DNA from: Phosphuga atrata
Taxonomy: Eukaryota > Arthropoda > Insecta > Coleoptera > Silphidae
NCBI GenBank assembly: GCA_944588485.1
Contig: OX155907.1
Span: 12,699,880-12,763,879, forward strand
DNA length: 64,000 bases
Direction: 5' to 3'
How positions within the stretch are numbered: position 1 is the first letter of the stretch; every line of letters starts with the position of its first letter. The position numbers and the translations under genes are program-made. Below the pieces are notes generated by a model. The model searched no databases, was not told the origin of the DNA, and worked only from the letters and a program-made list of their open reading frames with translations. Below, piece by piece: positions 42,373 through 53,176 of the stretch.

Positions 42373-44832
42373 GTAAGTTACCTATTAAAAGACCTTTTGT
42401 TTTTCCGCAATTTCCTTGAACACAATGACCTAGCTCAATCTGTGCGAACTAGCCAGAACTAAGCCACCGTCCAAATATACATTTTTAAACACAATAATTT
42501 AGTTTTGTTTGTGTCTGTGCACTTGAAATATATAAGAACATTTTTAACACCAATTTAAAATTATTGTATAAAAACACCTCACGGAACCGCAACAAGAAAT
42601 TTAAATAAAATCAAATTGAATTAATCAATTAATTAAAATCTGAGTTATTCCTAATTATATAATGGTATTCTATTTATCCGATTTGTGACGTTTAAGCAAT
42701 CCTGAAATTATTAAATTTGAATCGGTGCCAAACACAAAACATTATTTGAAACCGCGAAATTTTCAAATCCAACTCCGACATCTGCTGAGACCACAGGCAA
42801 CTTCAACATTTCAATTTGTTGCTAACAAATGGATCCAAATAGTTTAATTTGTCCCGCGTTTAATGTAACTATAGACATTCAAAATGAATTTTCCGAGGAA
42901 AATTTCAATGCAAATCACTATTACATCGTATTTTTCGTAACATTCTGCTTGCATTTTTGTATAACATTCTTCATAGAACTTTTGAAAACAATTACCCCCA
43001 AGAAACAAACCTTTATCATCCCCATTAGTCCAACTGAAATCATGGAGGGACAACAAAGCCCTGTCAGACCGAAATTTATCGAAATTAAGTCTCATTCTTG
43101 TCCCAAATTAAATATACCTTACATGTAAGATTTATTTTAAACAAATCTTGCATTCAAATACATATATACAAATTAATTGTATATTTGATTTTAGTGGGGA
43201 TCGAGGAAAACCGGCCAGGGAATACACTGAAGAGGATTTAAGGGATGTGCCATCGGATCAAAATTGCTCGCAGGAGAATCTTTACGAATACAAATGTGGT
43301 GGTTATAAACCAACATATATTGGTGAAAAGGTAGGCAGTTATACCGTCCTTCGAAAACTTGGTTTTGGACATTTTTCAACAGTTTGGTTATGCTCAGATA
43401 TAAAGGACGAGTAAGTCGATATTAACAAAAGCAAGCTGCAAATTCTAATTTGTGGATTGTTTTAGCCAAAAATATGTTGCTGTAAAAGTTTTAAAGGCTG
43501 CACACTTATGTGATAATATGGCCAGAGAAGAAATCAAATTACTAATAGATCTTGATAATATAAACCCTGAACATCCTGGTAGAAAACATATAATACAAAT
43601 GGTAGATTATTTTAACGTAAATAGTGTTAATGGAAAACACGTCTGCATAGCCTTTGAGTTAATGGGTCCTTCATTGCTCCATTTAATCACTCAAAGCCAA
43701 TACCAGGGTATATATGAAGGAGCTGCTAAAAGCATCATTAGACAAGTAAAAATTCTAATAAAAAAATAAAAACTACTATAAAATGGTGATTTTTAGGTAC
43801 TCTTAGGGCTCACATATTTACATAATAAGTGTAACATCATTCATACAGATCTTAAACCTGAAAATATATTAATCAAAGTAAACGAAGCTTATGTCAAAAA
43901 TATGGTTGATAAAGCAACACGTTATAACGAACTGGGTGTTCCAATGCCTAGAAGTTATGGTAAACTATTGTAGTAAGTTTTTTAACGTTTTTTTTTTTTA
44001 TAAATTTCTGTGTTTTAGTAACGTCTGAAAGTTATTTGAATCAATCGGATGAAAGAAGAATAACTCGTCAATATTCAGCTCCTGAAGATCCTTATGAGCA
44101 CGATCGCGTAATTCGTAGCTCATCATTCCCTTGCCTTTATGATCTTACAGGAAGTGACCAAGACACGAAAAGTTACAATTCTAAAAGCGAACTTTATATT
44201 AGTCCCAAGATCGAAGTTAAAATTGCTGACATGGGAAATGCCTGCTGGCAGGTATTTATTTCCTAATTAACTTGATAATCGTTTTAATAATTCGTGTTTA
44301 TTTTAGAATGAGAAAATAGATGGTACTATACAAACTAAACAGTATAGGGCTTTAGAGGTGTTGTTAGGGGCTGATTATGATACCCCTGCTGATTTATGGT
44401 CGGTAGGGTGTATTGCTTTTGAGTTAGCCACAGGGGAGTTTTTGTTTAATCCAAGAAATACTCAAAATTATACATCTGGAGAAGACCATGTCCTTTTGAT
44501 ATATGAATTATTAGGGGGTATTCCTCCTTATATTGCCTCCCGTGGAAGGCGATCGCAAAGATACTTTGACAGTGCTGGTAATTACTTGTTTATTATTTAT
44601 TTTATCGTCGCATTCACTGTTTACTTTATTAGGAGAGTTAACGGTGTGTCCATTGGGAACTCTACATATCTGGAAAACGGAAGATGTTCTCGTCGAAAAA
44701 TATGGTTGGAAAAGGGTAGATGCAATTCCTTTTGCGGCGATGATAAACGCGATGATTGAACCGGACCCAGAGTTGCGTATAACCGCTGAGAACGCTTTAA
44801 CTCACCAATGGTTAAACGATTCCTCGTCGTGA
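42035..44832 (+). CDS. SRPK: SR-protein kinase, SRPK family
   Basis: Phosphorylates Arg/Ser-rich splicing factors. Six shared coding exons: 43195-43410, 43466-43745, 43797-43959, 44019-44251, 44307-44577 and 44633-44832, with 51-60 bp GT-AG introns. With first exon A from 42035 the protein has 566 residues; with exon B (42829-43124) it has 552. Numbered for the latter: the lead GGYKPTYIGEKVGSYTVLRK, Gly loop LGFGHFSTVW (154-163), VAVKVLK Lys178, HTDLKPENIL with catalytic Asp282 (HTD instead of HRD is an SRPK hallmark), ADMGNACW with Asp389 (DMG, other SRPKs DLG/DFG), TKQYRALEVL and DTPADLWSVGCIAFELATG, ending in HQWLND. The spacer between kinase halves is only about 70 residues, short for the family. 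It looks functional. Probably a divergent SRPK paralogue. Confidence 0.93.
42379..42828 (+). promoter_or_regulatory. intron / putative second SRPK promoter
   Basis: Non-coding. It is intron for transcripts that start at exon A and the likely promoter plus 5' UTR for those starting at exon B. AT-rich; no core element can be named with confidence. Confidence 0.4.
42829..43124 (+). CDS. SRPK alternative first exon B with predicted transmembrane segment
   Basis: An ATG at 42829 in good context (aacaaATGG) opens 98 codons, ending at a GTAAGA donor (43125) in the same phase as exon A, so it can be spliced to 43195 instead of exon A. Residues about 31-51 (YYIVFFVTFCLHFCITFFIEL) are uninterrupted hydrophobic, followed by Lys-containing KTITPKKQ: a plausible single membrane anchor, unusual for SRPKs, which are cytosolic/nuclear. 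Translation from a second in-frame ATG at 43042 (MEGQQSPVRPKF) would remove it. Upstream 42379-42828 would then hold a second promoter. Confidence 0.6.
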
Positions 44833-44970
44833 ACAAATATAATAATATTCAAATCGGTGATGTTATATATTCATTTATTCAATTTTTCTTTTTGTTTTTC
44901 ATCATTTCAGCCCCTGTTTGCCGAAAACGTAGCCCTCAGGTACTAATTGACCTTAATTAGGGTAGGAACT

Positions 44971-44989
44971 AATAAAAATAAAAAATAAA
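44971..44989 (+). terminator. poly(A) signals of the SRPK gene
   Basis: AATAAA at 44971-44976 and again at 44984-44989, about 140-155 bp past the stop codon (44830-44832), in a plausible 3' UTR. Confidence 0.5.
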
Positions 44990-45806
44990 ACATATTTGGG
45001 GCCAAATTTACATGATTTTCTTGGGCCTTCTCACTACTGCCGCCTATTCTAAACAATATTTAAATAAAAACAATAATATCGAGAAGACCTTAACTAGTGT
45101 TAAAATAAAAGACATGGATTAAACAAAGTTTCGTTATCGCTTTTAAGTTTTAAGCTATATTAGAGATTTAATCAAAAAAAGTTAGATATTGTTATTAACG
45201 AAACACATAATTAAATCTATTTCAAGTAAGGTTATATAACTTTTAAGAATGTTTAATTTTATTATATTGTTACAAATGTTATTTATTATTGGTTACTTGC
45301 TTAGTACATAAAGTTCTGTTCTCATCTGCATCAGCATCAGTATAACATCACTTGATTTTATATACCAAATGGTTGGAAGACTGAACTTTTAAGTTTGTTT
45401 TCATTTTGTATTTATTCGTTTATAATTTTCGTTCATTTTCTAAATAAATGTTTAAATAAAAAAAAAACATACTTTCTTCTAAATAAACCAATATTACCAA
45501 AAAATAATAAATAAAAACGTAACGGTCAAAATTAACAATGATGAGCCGATTCAGCAGTTAACACCTCGTAAATTCTTTCGACAGAAAAAAATGATTATGT
45601 TAAGTTTTTAACAGGGGGTTAAGTACCGCAGATAAATAATTGAAATTTGGGAAAATTAAGTAGAAGTAGATTTCTTTGAAAAGGGTAGGAAGTGCTTGCC
45701 TCAAAATTCATACCGATGCATTTTTATTCGAAACATTATATTTCAAATAAAAAAACCAAAAGAATCCAAGCGCAACCAATACAGGGTGACAGAGCTGGAG
45801 GACTAA
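44990..45806. other. AT-rich intergenic stretch, no gene
   Basis: No coding potential or element with clear ends seen. The fragment acagggtgac at 45781 resembles a mariner-type tip but has no partner nearby. Confidence 0.55.
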
Positions 45807-45987
45807 AGCTACGTGCACACAGTTTAGAAAACTAGCGTATATTCCTACTGTAGTTTTTTATATCTGTGTGACCGCCTCGAATAGTCCAAAACTATTCGTA
45901 TAGTTGAACTATACGAAACGATCACACAGCTATAGTCAAACTATAGAAGGACTATACGCTAGTATTCTATACCGTGTGTACGTAGCT
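45807..45987. mobile_element. PIF/Harbinger-type MITE, 181 bp
   Basis: Terminal inverted repeats agctacgtgcacac and gtgtgtacgtagct (13 of 14 match), flanked by the trinucleotide TAA on both sides (45804-45806, 45988-45990). A 3-bp TAA duplication is the signature of PIF/Harbinger elements. The interior is a chain of small palindromes (cgaatagtccaaaactattcg-like and cgtatagttgaactatacg). Non-coding. Confidence 0.75.
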
Positions 45988-46112
45988 TAAGTGTACCACT
46001 GAATTTGATTTCTTGAACACTGAATTTCACTTCCTTTGCTTTGTTTGTAATTTTTTAATTAAAATGTCACCTTTAGGACCTCGTGTATTAATGAACTAAC
46101 ATCCAACAAGTA

Positions 46113-47060
46113 ATGTCCAATGTAGGTAAGAAGAAGACGAGGTGGGCACATCCCTTGCCACCCCGAGGTATTCCAGGCGGACTCGACGACCCACTGAGAA
46201 AGGGCCTCAGTGGAGCCGGGGTGAGATGGTATCCGCGCTTTTTAGCAGACGGGCTACAACCCGAGGAAGCTAAGAAGAGAGCAGTAGAGAGAAAGGTAGG
46301 ACCTACACCACAAACACAAGGAGCTGCCAAAAGAGGGGCTGATTCTATCACGCCCCAACACAACGCAGCTAAGAGACAGAAGAGGAACATCCAAACTGGG
46401 GCAATGGGAGTGGTCAGCTACCCCAGCTGCCCTCCTAAGGCTTCTGGACCGACCACCAGCTACGCCACCACCGTCAAGGTGGTGAGGGTTGGTGTGATGT
46501 CCAGAGACTACCCAAAAAATCCACTGAGTAAGGAGGACATGCCTGCTCTTGAGCAAGCAATTTTGAAGGAGACAGTCGTAGACTGGTCTCACGAGATACA
46601 GTTTGAAGAAATACACTTTGCAAACGAACAGACGGCAAATGGTTGATAGGTTGATAGCGCCTATCCTAAGACATTGCGAAGGAGGGGCTCTGGTGGCGAA
46701 ATTGGGTGATGATATCCCCAAGACACACGTCATCACCATGTTCCTCCCTAGGAGCGGGGACCAAGCCCCGGAGGCCTCCATCAACTACCTTAGGGCCCAA
46801 AACAAAGGACTTAACATCCCCGAATGGAAGGTCCTTGGGTGCCGGGTGGAAAGTGGAGGTCAACTCCTAACGATAGGAATTGACGAAGAGTCCGCTGAAG
46901 CTATAGCGGAGGCCAACCATAGCCTCTACTATAGGTTCGGGCGGATCAAAGTCCTTGGGCGGAAGAACGATGCCAAAGAAAACGCGGATGGAGAGGTAGT
47001 GGCAGCCACAGCGGCCCCTCCCTCGGAAGTTACGACCGCAACAAACTCCCTCTGCTGAAG
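46113..47060 (+). pseudogene. LINE C ORF1 (DUF4780-like)
   Basis: Two overlapping plus-strand frames. The first, 177 codons, is basic at the N-terminus (GKKKTRWAHPLPPRGIPG) and continues with VGVMSRDYPKNPLSKEDMP. The second (46603-47058) gives KTHVITMFLPRSGDQAPEA, LNIPEWKVLGCRVESGGQLL and IGIDEESAEAIAEAN, the pattern of the DUF4780 domain found in ORF1 proteins of RNase H-bearing insect LINEs. One frameshift near 46610-46640 separates them. Presumed RNA-binding role. Confidence 0.7.
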
Positions 47061-47203
47061 CTTTAATGGCCAAGGCCGTGAACGAGGAAGTCAGCCCGGA
47101 TTACCGGGAGGGCGACTTCGACCTCACACTCGTAGACATGAGCAGTCCAGCCATGTCTATGGAGGCAGAGGTAGATGTTGTTCTGGTGTAGACAGAGGAG
47201 GAC

Positions 47204-47870
47204 TTGTCGCCTCCTGTCACAAACCAAAAAAGAACCAGCAGGCGCATCAAAATAGCCCAGGTGAACATCCACCATGCCAAGGCAGCCTCGGCTGTGATGG
47301 CTAGGATGTTCACCAAACAACACCTAGGGCTAGCGCTGCTGCTAGAACCCTGGACCTACGGAGGTAAGATCAGAGGCCTCAGCAACAGGGAATGTAAGTT
47401 GGTATGGGACAACCGTGAGGCCTCTCCTAGAACTTGCATTATGGTAAGGAAGGACATTAATTACTTACGTGTTTCAGAATTCTTATCGCGGGACTTTGTT
47501 CCGATACAGGTCCTCATCAAGACCGAGGGCCTCCACCGCTAAGTAGTGATCACATCAGCATATTTCCCTAGTGATGGTAACAGCATACCACCCATAGAGG
47601 TACGAAGGCTGGTCGAGCATTGTATTAGGAGAAGGCTGCCACTCATCTTGGGATGTGACGCGAACGCCCACAACGAAATGTGGGGCAGCACGGATACTAA
47701 TAAGAGAGGTGAGTACCTTTTAGAATGCCTCATTAAAAAGAACTTAATTCTTTATAACTTCGGGAACACACAAACTTTTGTCACTAAGGCCTGAAATGAG
47801 GTACTGGATATTACGGTAGGTAGCTTAACAAAAATGTGTCTACATTAAGAGCAAAAGTACGCAGGCTTTT
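47204..47870 (+). pseudogene. LINE C endonuclease fragment
   Basis: Plus strand. RIKIAQVNIHHAKAASAVM, LGLALLLEPWTYGGKIRGL (EEP catalytic Glu), ECKLVWDNREASPRTCIMV, then after a TAA stop near 47540 VVITSAYFPSDGNSIPP, LPLILGCDANAHNEMWGS and NFGNTQTFVTKA. The expected SDH catalytic His box is missing because of the deletion just downstream. Confidence 0.8.
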
Positions 47871-47998
47871 CAACAAAGCCAAGCAATACGTAAATTGGCT
47901 AGAATACTCCGAGGTGCTGACCACCTACAACAAAGAGATCAGAAAGGCAAAAATTAAAAACTTCTAGAACCTTCTGTGAAAACATAGAATCCACCCCG

Positions 47999-49187
47999 GT
48001 GGCAGCTAGACTGCACAAAGCACTAGCGAAGGATAGAATGGAAATGACAACCACTCTCAAGAGACCGGATGGGACCTTCACGGAGGATAAAGAGCATAGA
48101 GCTCTCCTCCTACTAGAAACTCATTTTCCGGGATGTAGAGATTACAGGGAGACTGAGGGCTTGATGCAACCACGGAAACCAAGTCGGGCTGACTGGAGGA
48201 GGGCAGCGTCCATCTGTACGGAGAACCGAATCAGTTGGGCTATCGGCATTTTCCAGCCTTTTAAGGCCCCAGGTGTGGACGGACTAGTGCCTGCCTTCCT
48301 ACAAAAGGGAGGTAGAGAAATAATGCCGTATCTTCTAAATATCTTTAGAAGTAGTTTAGCGCTCGGATATATACCGGAGCTATGGAGAAGGGCTAAGTTG
48401 GTATTCATACCGAAGGTGGGGAAGAAAGACACCACTCAAACGAAGTCATTCAGACACATTAGTCTAACATCTTTTATGCTAAAGACAATGGAGAACGTAA
48501 TTAATAATTACCTTAGGACAATAGTGCTGGTAGGTACACCACTACACAGCAGTCAGCATGCATACAGAGCAGGGAAATCCACGGAAACCGCCCTGTATCA
48601 GCTTACAAATGAAATAGAAGCAGCAGTTGAGACAAAGGAAGTAGCGATATGTGGCTTCTTGGATATAGAGGGAGCTTTTGACAACACCTGACACGAGGCT
48701 GTCAAAGCGGCCCTCGAAAGTAGTAGAAAAGTGTATCGACAACAGCACTATCCCAAGGTGGATGGGAGAAATGCTAAGAACTAGAACAACAGAGACAAAA
48801 GTGGGAAGAGACACCATTAAGATCTCCACAACTCGAGGGTGCCCACAGGGAAGTGTACTATCACCGCTAATGTCGAGCCTGGTAGTTGATGAATTACTGG
48901 TTAGGCTCAACGACCTAGACATCAAATGTCAAGGTTACGCTGATGATATAGTCATAATGGCGAGAGGGAAGTTTGAGGGAACGCTCTGTGAAATTGTTCA
49001 GAGAGGCCTCAAAGTAACTAGTAGATGGTGTCAAACAGTGGGACAGAGACTCAACCCGAGCAAAACCACGGTGATACCATTTACCAGAAGGAGAAAACTA
49101 AACTGCCTACAGCCCATACTCTTAGATGGGAAGGCAGTAGAATACAAACAGGAGATAAGGTATCTATCTGGGTATCATACTAGATAG
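47999..49187 (+). pseudogene. LINE C reverse transcriptase
   Basis: Two frames. 47999-48691 gives FKAPGVDGLVPAFLQKGG, IPELWRRAKLVFIPKVGK, SFRHISLTSFMLKTME, SSQHAYRAGKSTETAL and GFLDIEGAFDNT (first catalytic Asp), ending at a TGA. 48678-49187 continues with TTRGCPQGSVLSPLMSSLV and GYADDIVIMARG (catalytic YADD). One frameshift between them. Confidence 0.85.
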
Positions 49188-49245
49188 CATACTCCTATGA
49201 AATAGACACGCTGAGGCAGCGGTAGTTAGAGCCAAACGCGCCCAA

Positions 49246-50360
49246 ATGGTGTGCAGAAATCTGGCAGGAAAAACGTGGGGTTGTAACCCCACAATCCTGC
49301 GATGGATGTACACCATGATAGTAAGACCTGTAATCACTTATGAGGCAGTTGCGTGGGGAAGTAGTACAAAGCTGGCCTCTATGAGGAAACAGCTTGAGAA
49401 TATTCAAAGCCTCGCTGCCAAGATCCTCTGGCGGGAAGTACCAAAAGACGAAATGGTATGCAAATACCACTTCGAGAAAAACTAAACAGCAATGGGTAGT
49501 AGTAAAGCCGATTGGAGCGACGAATCCTCAGCATACCACATAGAGCAAAATGCTATCAAGTGCTATACAGATGGTTTATAGACAAAGGAAGGTGTTTTTA
49601 CCTCGTACCAAGTACTTCGAATCCATGGGAACATCCCCAAGTATCTTCCAAGCAGAGGTACACGCAATCGAAAGATGTGCACAGTTTAACCTCGACAGGA
49701 ATTATCGCAAAAAACGAATTGCTATTCTGTCAGACAGCCAAGCAGCCATTAAAGCCGTTAGCTCATACACCATCAGATCAAAACTGGTATGGGACTGTGT
49801 GGGGAAGCTAAACAAGCTTGGCAAAGATAATAAAGTAACGCTATACTGGGTACCAGGACACACTGGTATAGACGGAAACGAAGAAACCGGTCACCTAGCA
49901 AACAAGGGATGCAGTAGCCCCTTTATAGGTCCGGAACCCTTTTGCGGCATGAGTGTGCATCATTCACACAAGTTTAGATGAAGAAACAAGAGAACAATGG
50001 ATGAAAACCTGGAAAGAACTTCCAGGGCTAAGGCAGTCCAAAATGATGCTGGGATCTTTTAACCAGAAGAGAACAAAAGCTTGCCTGAAATTAAGCAGGA
50101 ACAAGCTTAGAATTCTGACGGGACACTGCAGTCTTAGGAAACATCTCAAGGCCCTAGACCTAGAGGAGGATGACGGATGCAGATTCTGTGGCTCAGCAGA
50201 GGAAACCCCCATACATCTGCTCAAAGCCTGCGGAGCACTACGCCGCAAGAAACAGATGTACCTCGGGCTCACTGCTTGAACACAGAGGAGCTGCAGACCT
50301 TGAATCCCACCCAGATCCTGAAATTAGTAGAGGAATCAGGATTAGAGGAGGCGCTCTAAA
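49246..50360 (+). pseudogene. LINE C thumb, RNase H and C-terminus
   Basis: CRNLAGKTWGCNPTILRWMY and VRPVITYEAVAWGS belong to the post-RT region. It then jumps, by a deletion relative to the inverted copy, to IFQAEVHAIERCAQFNL (RNase H Glu), AILSDSQAAIKAVSS (Asp) and YWVPGHTGIDGNEE (His/Asp). The C-terminal Cys/His cluster CRFCGSAEETPIHLLKACGAL follows. Frameshifts at about 49500 and 49980. Confidence 0.83.
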
Positions 50361-50459
50361 TGGGTAAGTACACCAACGTTTGGAGGAGAAGGGTGGGGTA
50401 CAATAGATCTATAAAGGTCGCGGTACAAGTCGTCACCACCATATCTACAATCTACAACA

Positions 50460-50640
50460 AGTAATACTTTGACCCAAACCATCTATGGAAGCTGAAATGC
50501 AGCAATTCCGCTAAATGGGTCTGAAAGTATCCCCAAGCCAATATATCTTTGGCCCCCTTTTTAAAAAAATTATAAAGTTCTTAAAATATTAAAAAAATAA
50601 AATGATTAAAGCAATTTTAGATTAACACTAAAGCAAACCC
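50460..50640. other. short unassigned AT-rich spacer
   Basis: No gene; lies between the LINE C 3' end and the BovB-like element. Confidence 0.4.
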
Positions 50641-51089
50641 CAAAAACTTTAATATCATACAAGTCTATGCACCAACAGCTGACAAACGGGAGTCAGAAAT
50701 ATCCGATTTCAATGCGCAATTAAAAGAACTAAAATCATATATGAAGAAAAACGAAATTACCATAACTATGGGAGATTTCAATGCGAAAGTGGGCAAAGGA
50801 AGAGTCGCTGATGTTGTCGCTAGCCATGGCCTGGGTGATAGAAATGACAGAGGCGACTTGCTGGTGCAATTTTGTCAAGAAGAGAACCTTATTAGTAACA
50901 CTTGGTTCCAACTACCTAATATACGATTCTACACTTGGACATCCCCACAACATCAGCCACACCACATAATACGAAACCAAAGAAACTTTATAATAGTCGA
51001 CAAGAGATATCACAATGGTGTACTTAGAGTGAGAATGTAACCGGGGGCGGACATTGGGTCAGATCATAACCCCGTAATAGCTCAAGTAA
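50641..51089 (+). pseudogene. BovB-like endonuclease
   Basis: NIIQVYAPTADKRESEISDF, ITITMGDFNAKVGKGR, HGLGDRNDRGDLLVQFCQEE, LISNTWFQLPNIRFYTWTSP, then, past a shift, GADIGSDHNPVIAQV with the catalytic SDH box. This is the characteristic string order of the BovB/RTE EEP endonuclease. A stop near 51039 inactivates it. Confidence 0.8.
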
Positions 51090-51440
51090 AAGAAGCCAAA
51101 CAACTCAAGTAGAACGAGCTGATAACGGAACTGGAAGATGACGTCTGGGGACTAGCGAACCAGATCGTCGTGAAGAAAACCAAAATTCTGAGAGGCAATA
51201 TTGCATTAGAGGAAGAAAAACAACTGAAATGGGCAGATAAACTCTTCCCAACCCACTGGTCGCTAAGGTGGACCCCACAAAACAAAGAAAGCGACGAGAT
51301 AGTACAGGAAATATCGGACCTGGGCTGGACGGAAATATTTAGAATAGTGCTGGGAAATCACGAAGATATGTGTAGAACATGCCTGTAGTCTATTACTGAG
51401 AGAGGAGAGATTCCCACAAATCTGGAAAACTACTCGCTTA

Positions 51441-52043
51441 GTGCTACTAGAAATACTAAAAAATCACAAAGACTCGGAGGACAGCTATCGACCTCGATGC
51501 TTTCTAAATGTACCAGGGAAATTATGGGAGAGCATCAGAAGAAACAGACTGCTACAAGATCTTGAAGAATATTACGCCCTGTCAGAGCAACAATATGGCT
51601 TTCGCAAAGGCAGATCAACTGTCGATGCTGTCAAGAAAATACAAGAGCTAGCAAGGGTTGCCTCCACCACTTCCTACCGACATAAGAAATTAGCGATAAT
51701 TGTGGCACTAGATATACGAAATGTTTTTAATAGTGCACCGTGGTCTAAGATTCTGAAGACGCTGGAGGAACAAAAGATATCGGCATACTTAGTACGACTG
51801 ATTGGAAACTATCTTAGAGACAGGAAAATAGAAATAGGGAAAAGTAAAAAAATCGAGTTAAGCAGCGCAGTGCCACAAGGCTCGGTCTTGGGTCCCACAT
51901 TATGGATTGCATATTACGACAGGATACTCAGGCTGGTCCTCCCGGAAGGAACTCACCTCGTGGCATACGCGGATGATTTGGCAGTGGTGGTGATAGATGG
52001 CAATGTGGAATACTTGAGACGAAAAGTGGAATGGTCGCTATAA
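51441..52043 (+). pseudogene. RT of the R1-like LINE
   Basis: SYRPRCFLNVPGKLWESI, LSEQQYGFRKGRSTVDAV, IIVALDIRNVFNSAPWSK (first catalytic Asp), AVPQGSVLGPTLWIAYYD and VAYADDLAVVVIDG (YADD). This motif set and the VALD..NAFNSA wording are typical of the R1 clade. The frame stops at 52041-52043. Confidence 0.85.
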
Positions 52044-52980
52044 TATTACTATAAATATCAGAGACCAGGAGCTGGAAGAAATGGGGCTTAAAATTGAGCC
52101 AGAAAAATCAGAAGCGTTGGTACTGGTGGGGAGAAGGACCCTATCTGAGATGAGCATAGTTTTTAAAAATACAACAATTAAAACAAAAAAAAGTATAAAA
52201 TATTTGGGCATACGACTGGATAAAGACCTAAAAATGTATACGCACCTGTAGGAGACCGCAAAAAAACGTAAGTAAAAAAGTAAGGCTAATGACAAATGTT
52301 AAGGGACCAAGGGCGAGCCGCAGACGCACACTCTGCAGAGTGGCACACAGTGTCAAAGATGCTGTACGGTACTCCTACGTGGTATGAATCGTTGATAAGA
52401 ACAAAAAATTATAGAAAAATGTATGGGAGAACACAGAGACAGCTGGCAATACGTATATGTAGTTCCTACAGGACGGCCTCGGCGGAAGCGCTGTCGGTAG
52501 TTGTCGGGCTGATGCCAATAGACCTGATGGCAAAAGAAAGGCTAAGAAGGTAAGGTACCTTGAAGGTGAAGAGAGCAGTAGTCGGATTAGAGAACGAATG
52601 GCAGATAAGATGGAACCAGTAAACTGGATGTGCGATATGGACAAAACGAATCATCCCACGCATAGAACCATGGGTGAGACGAGGATACGGAAAAGTGAAT
52701 TAATTACTTTCTCTCGCAGCTGCTGCTCGGACATGGAAGCTTCATGGCATACTCTATCGCAGACACCTGAGGGAGACCGAAAATTGTGTATACTGCCTGA
52801 AACTGGTGGATGATGCCACCACATATTTTTCAACTGCCCAAGATGGGAGAAACAACGGCTGGAAATGGAAATAAAGGTGGGAGGAAAGCTTATCACAGAA
52901 AACCTACAGGAGACAATGCTACAAAGCAGAGAATGCTGGGACGCAGTGAAGAAGCTAGCGACATCTGTCATAACACCAAA
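52044..52980 (+). pseudogene. thumb and C-terminus of the R1-like LINE
   Basis: Shifted frames. GLKIEPEKSEALVLVGRR and IKYLGIRLDKDLKMYTHL follow the RT. 52296-52553 gives AVAHS-like ADAHSAEWHT, LYGTPTWYESL, LAIRICSSYRTASAEALSV and GLMPIDLMAKERLR, the conserved R1 tail. NCVYCLKLVDDATTY-like Cys residues follow near 52785. Confidence 0.75.
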
Positions 52981-53176
52981 ATCTTATTTCTCCTTTTTTA
53001 CGGTTTGTTTCGTCCTTCACTTTTGCTGTACAAAAACAATAATATCGAGAAGCCTCCTGATCGGGGTTTGCCTTCTCTTCAGAAGGCAAATGCCGAAAGA
53101 AGTAATGCTGAGAAGGCAGTCCCGCAAGGGGTCGGAAGTGAGGAGTGGGTTTTTTGGTGGGTAGTCAAGCCACTAC

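Larger units (their letters stand above)
46080..50459 (+). mobile_element. LOA/I-type LINE with RNase H, family C copy 1
   Basis: A nearly complete but inactivated non-LTR element: ORF1 with a DUF4780-like domain, then endonuclease, RT, and RNase H with a C-terminal Cys/His cluster. A deletion removes the end of the endonuclease and the linker at about 47800-47860. The 3' boundary is set by comparison with the inverted copy at 54927-56565, which ends at the same sequence (catatctacaatcta). No poly(A). Confidence 0.82.
51090..53176 (+). mobile_element. R1-like LINE, 5'-truncated, with 14-bp target duplication
   Basis: Flanked by the identical 14-mer aatagctcaagtaa (51076-51089 and 53177-53190); removing the insert rejoins the BovB endonuclease at VIAQV. 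It begins before the RT and ends without poly(A), after a GC-richer 3' region. RT and C-terminal fragments are listed separately. Confidence 0.85.

Noticed and set aside
41808..42419. Independent 203-codon gene in the frame of the ATG at 41808
   Set aside because: That frame cannot be spliced to the kinase (it would hit a stop shortly after 43195) and its sequence is not protein-like past the start. The neighbouring frame ends at a donor with the right phase and is preferred.
46254..46784. 176-codon minus-strand frame
   Set aside because: Antisense of LINE C ORF1, which matches a known domain on the plus strand.
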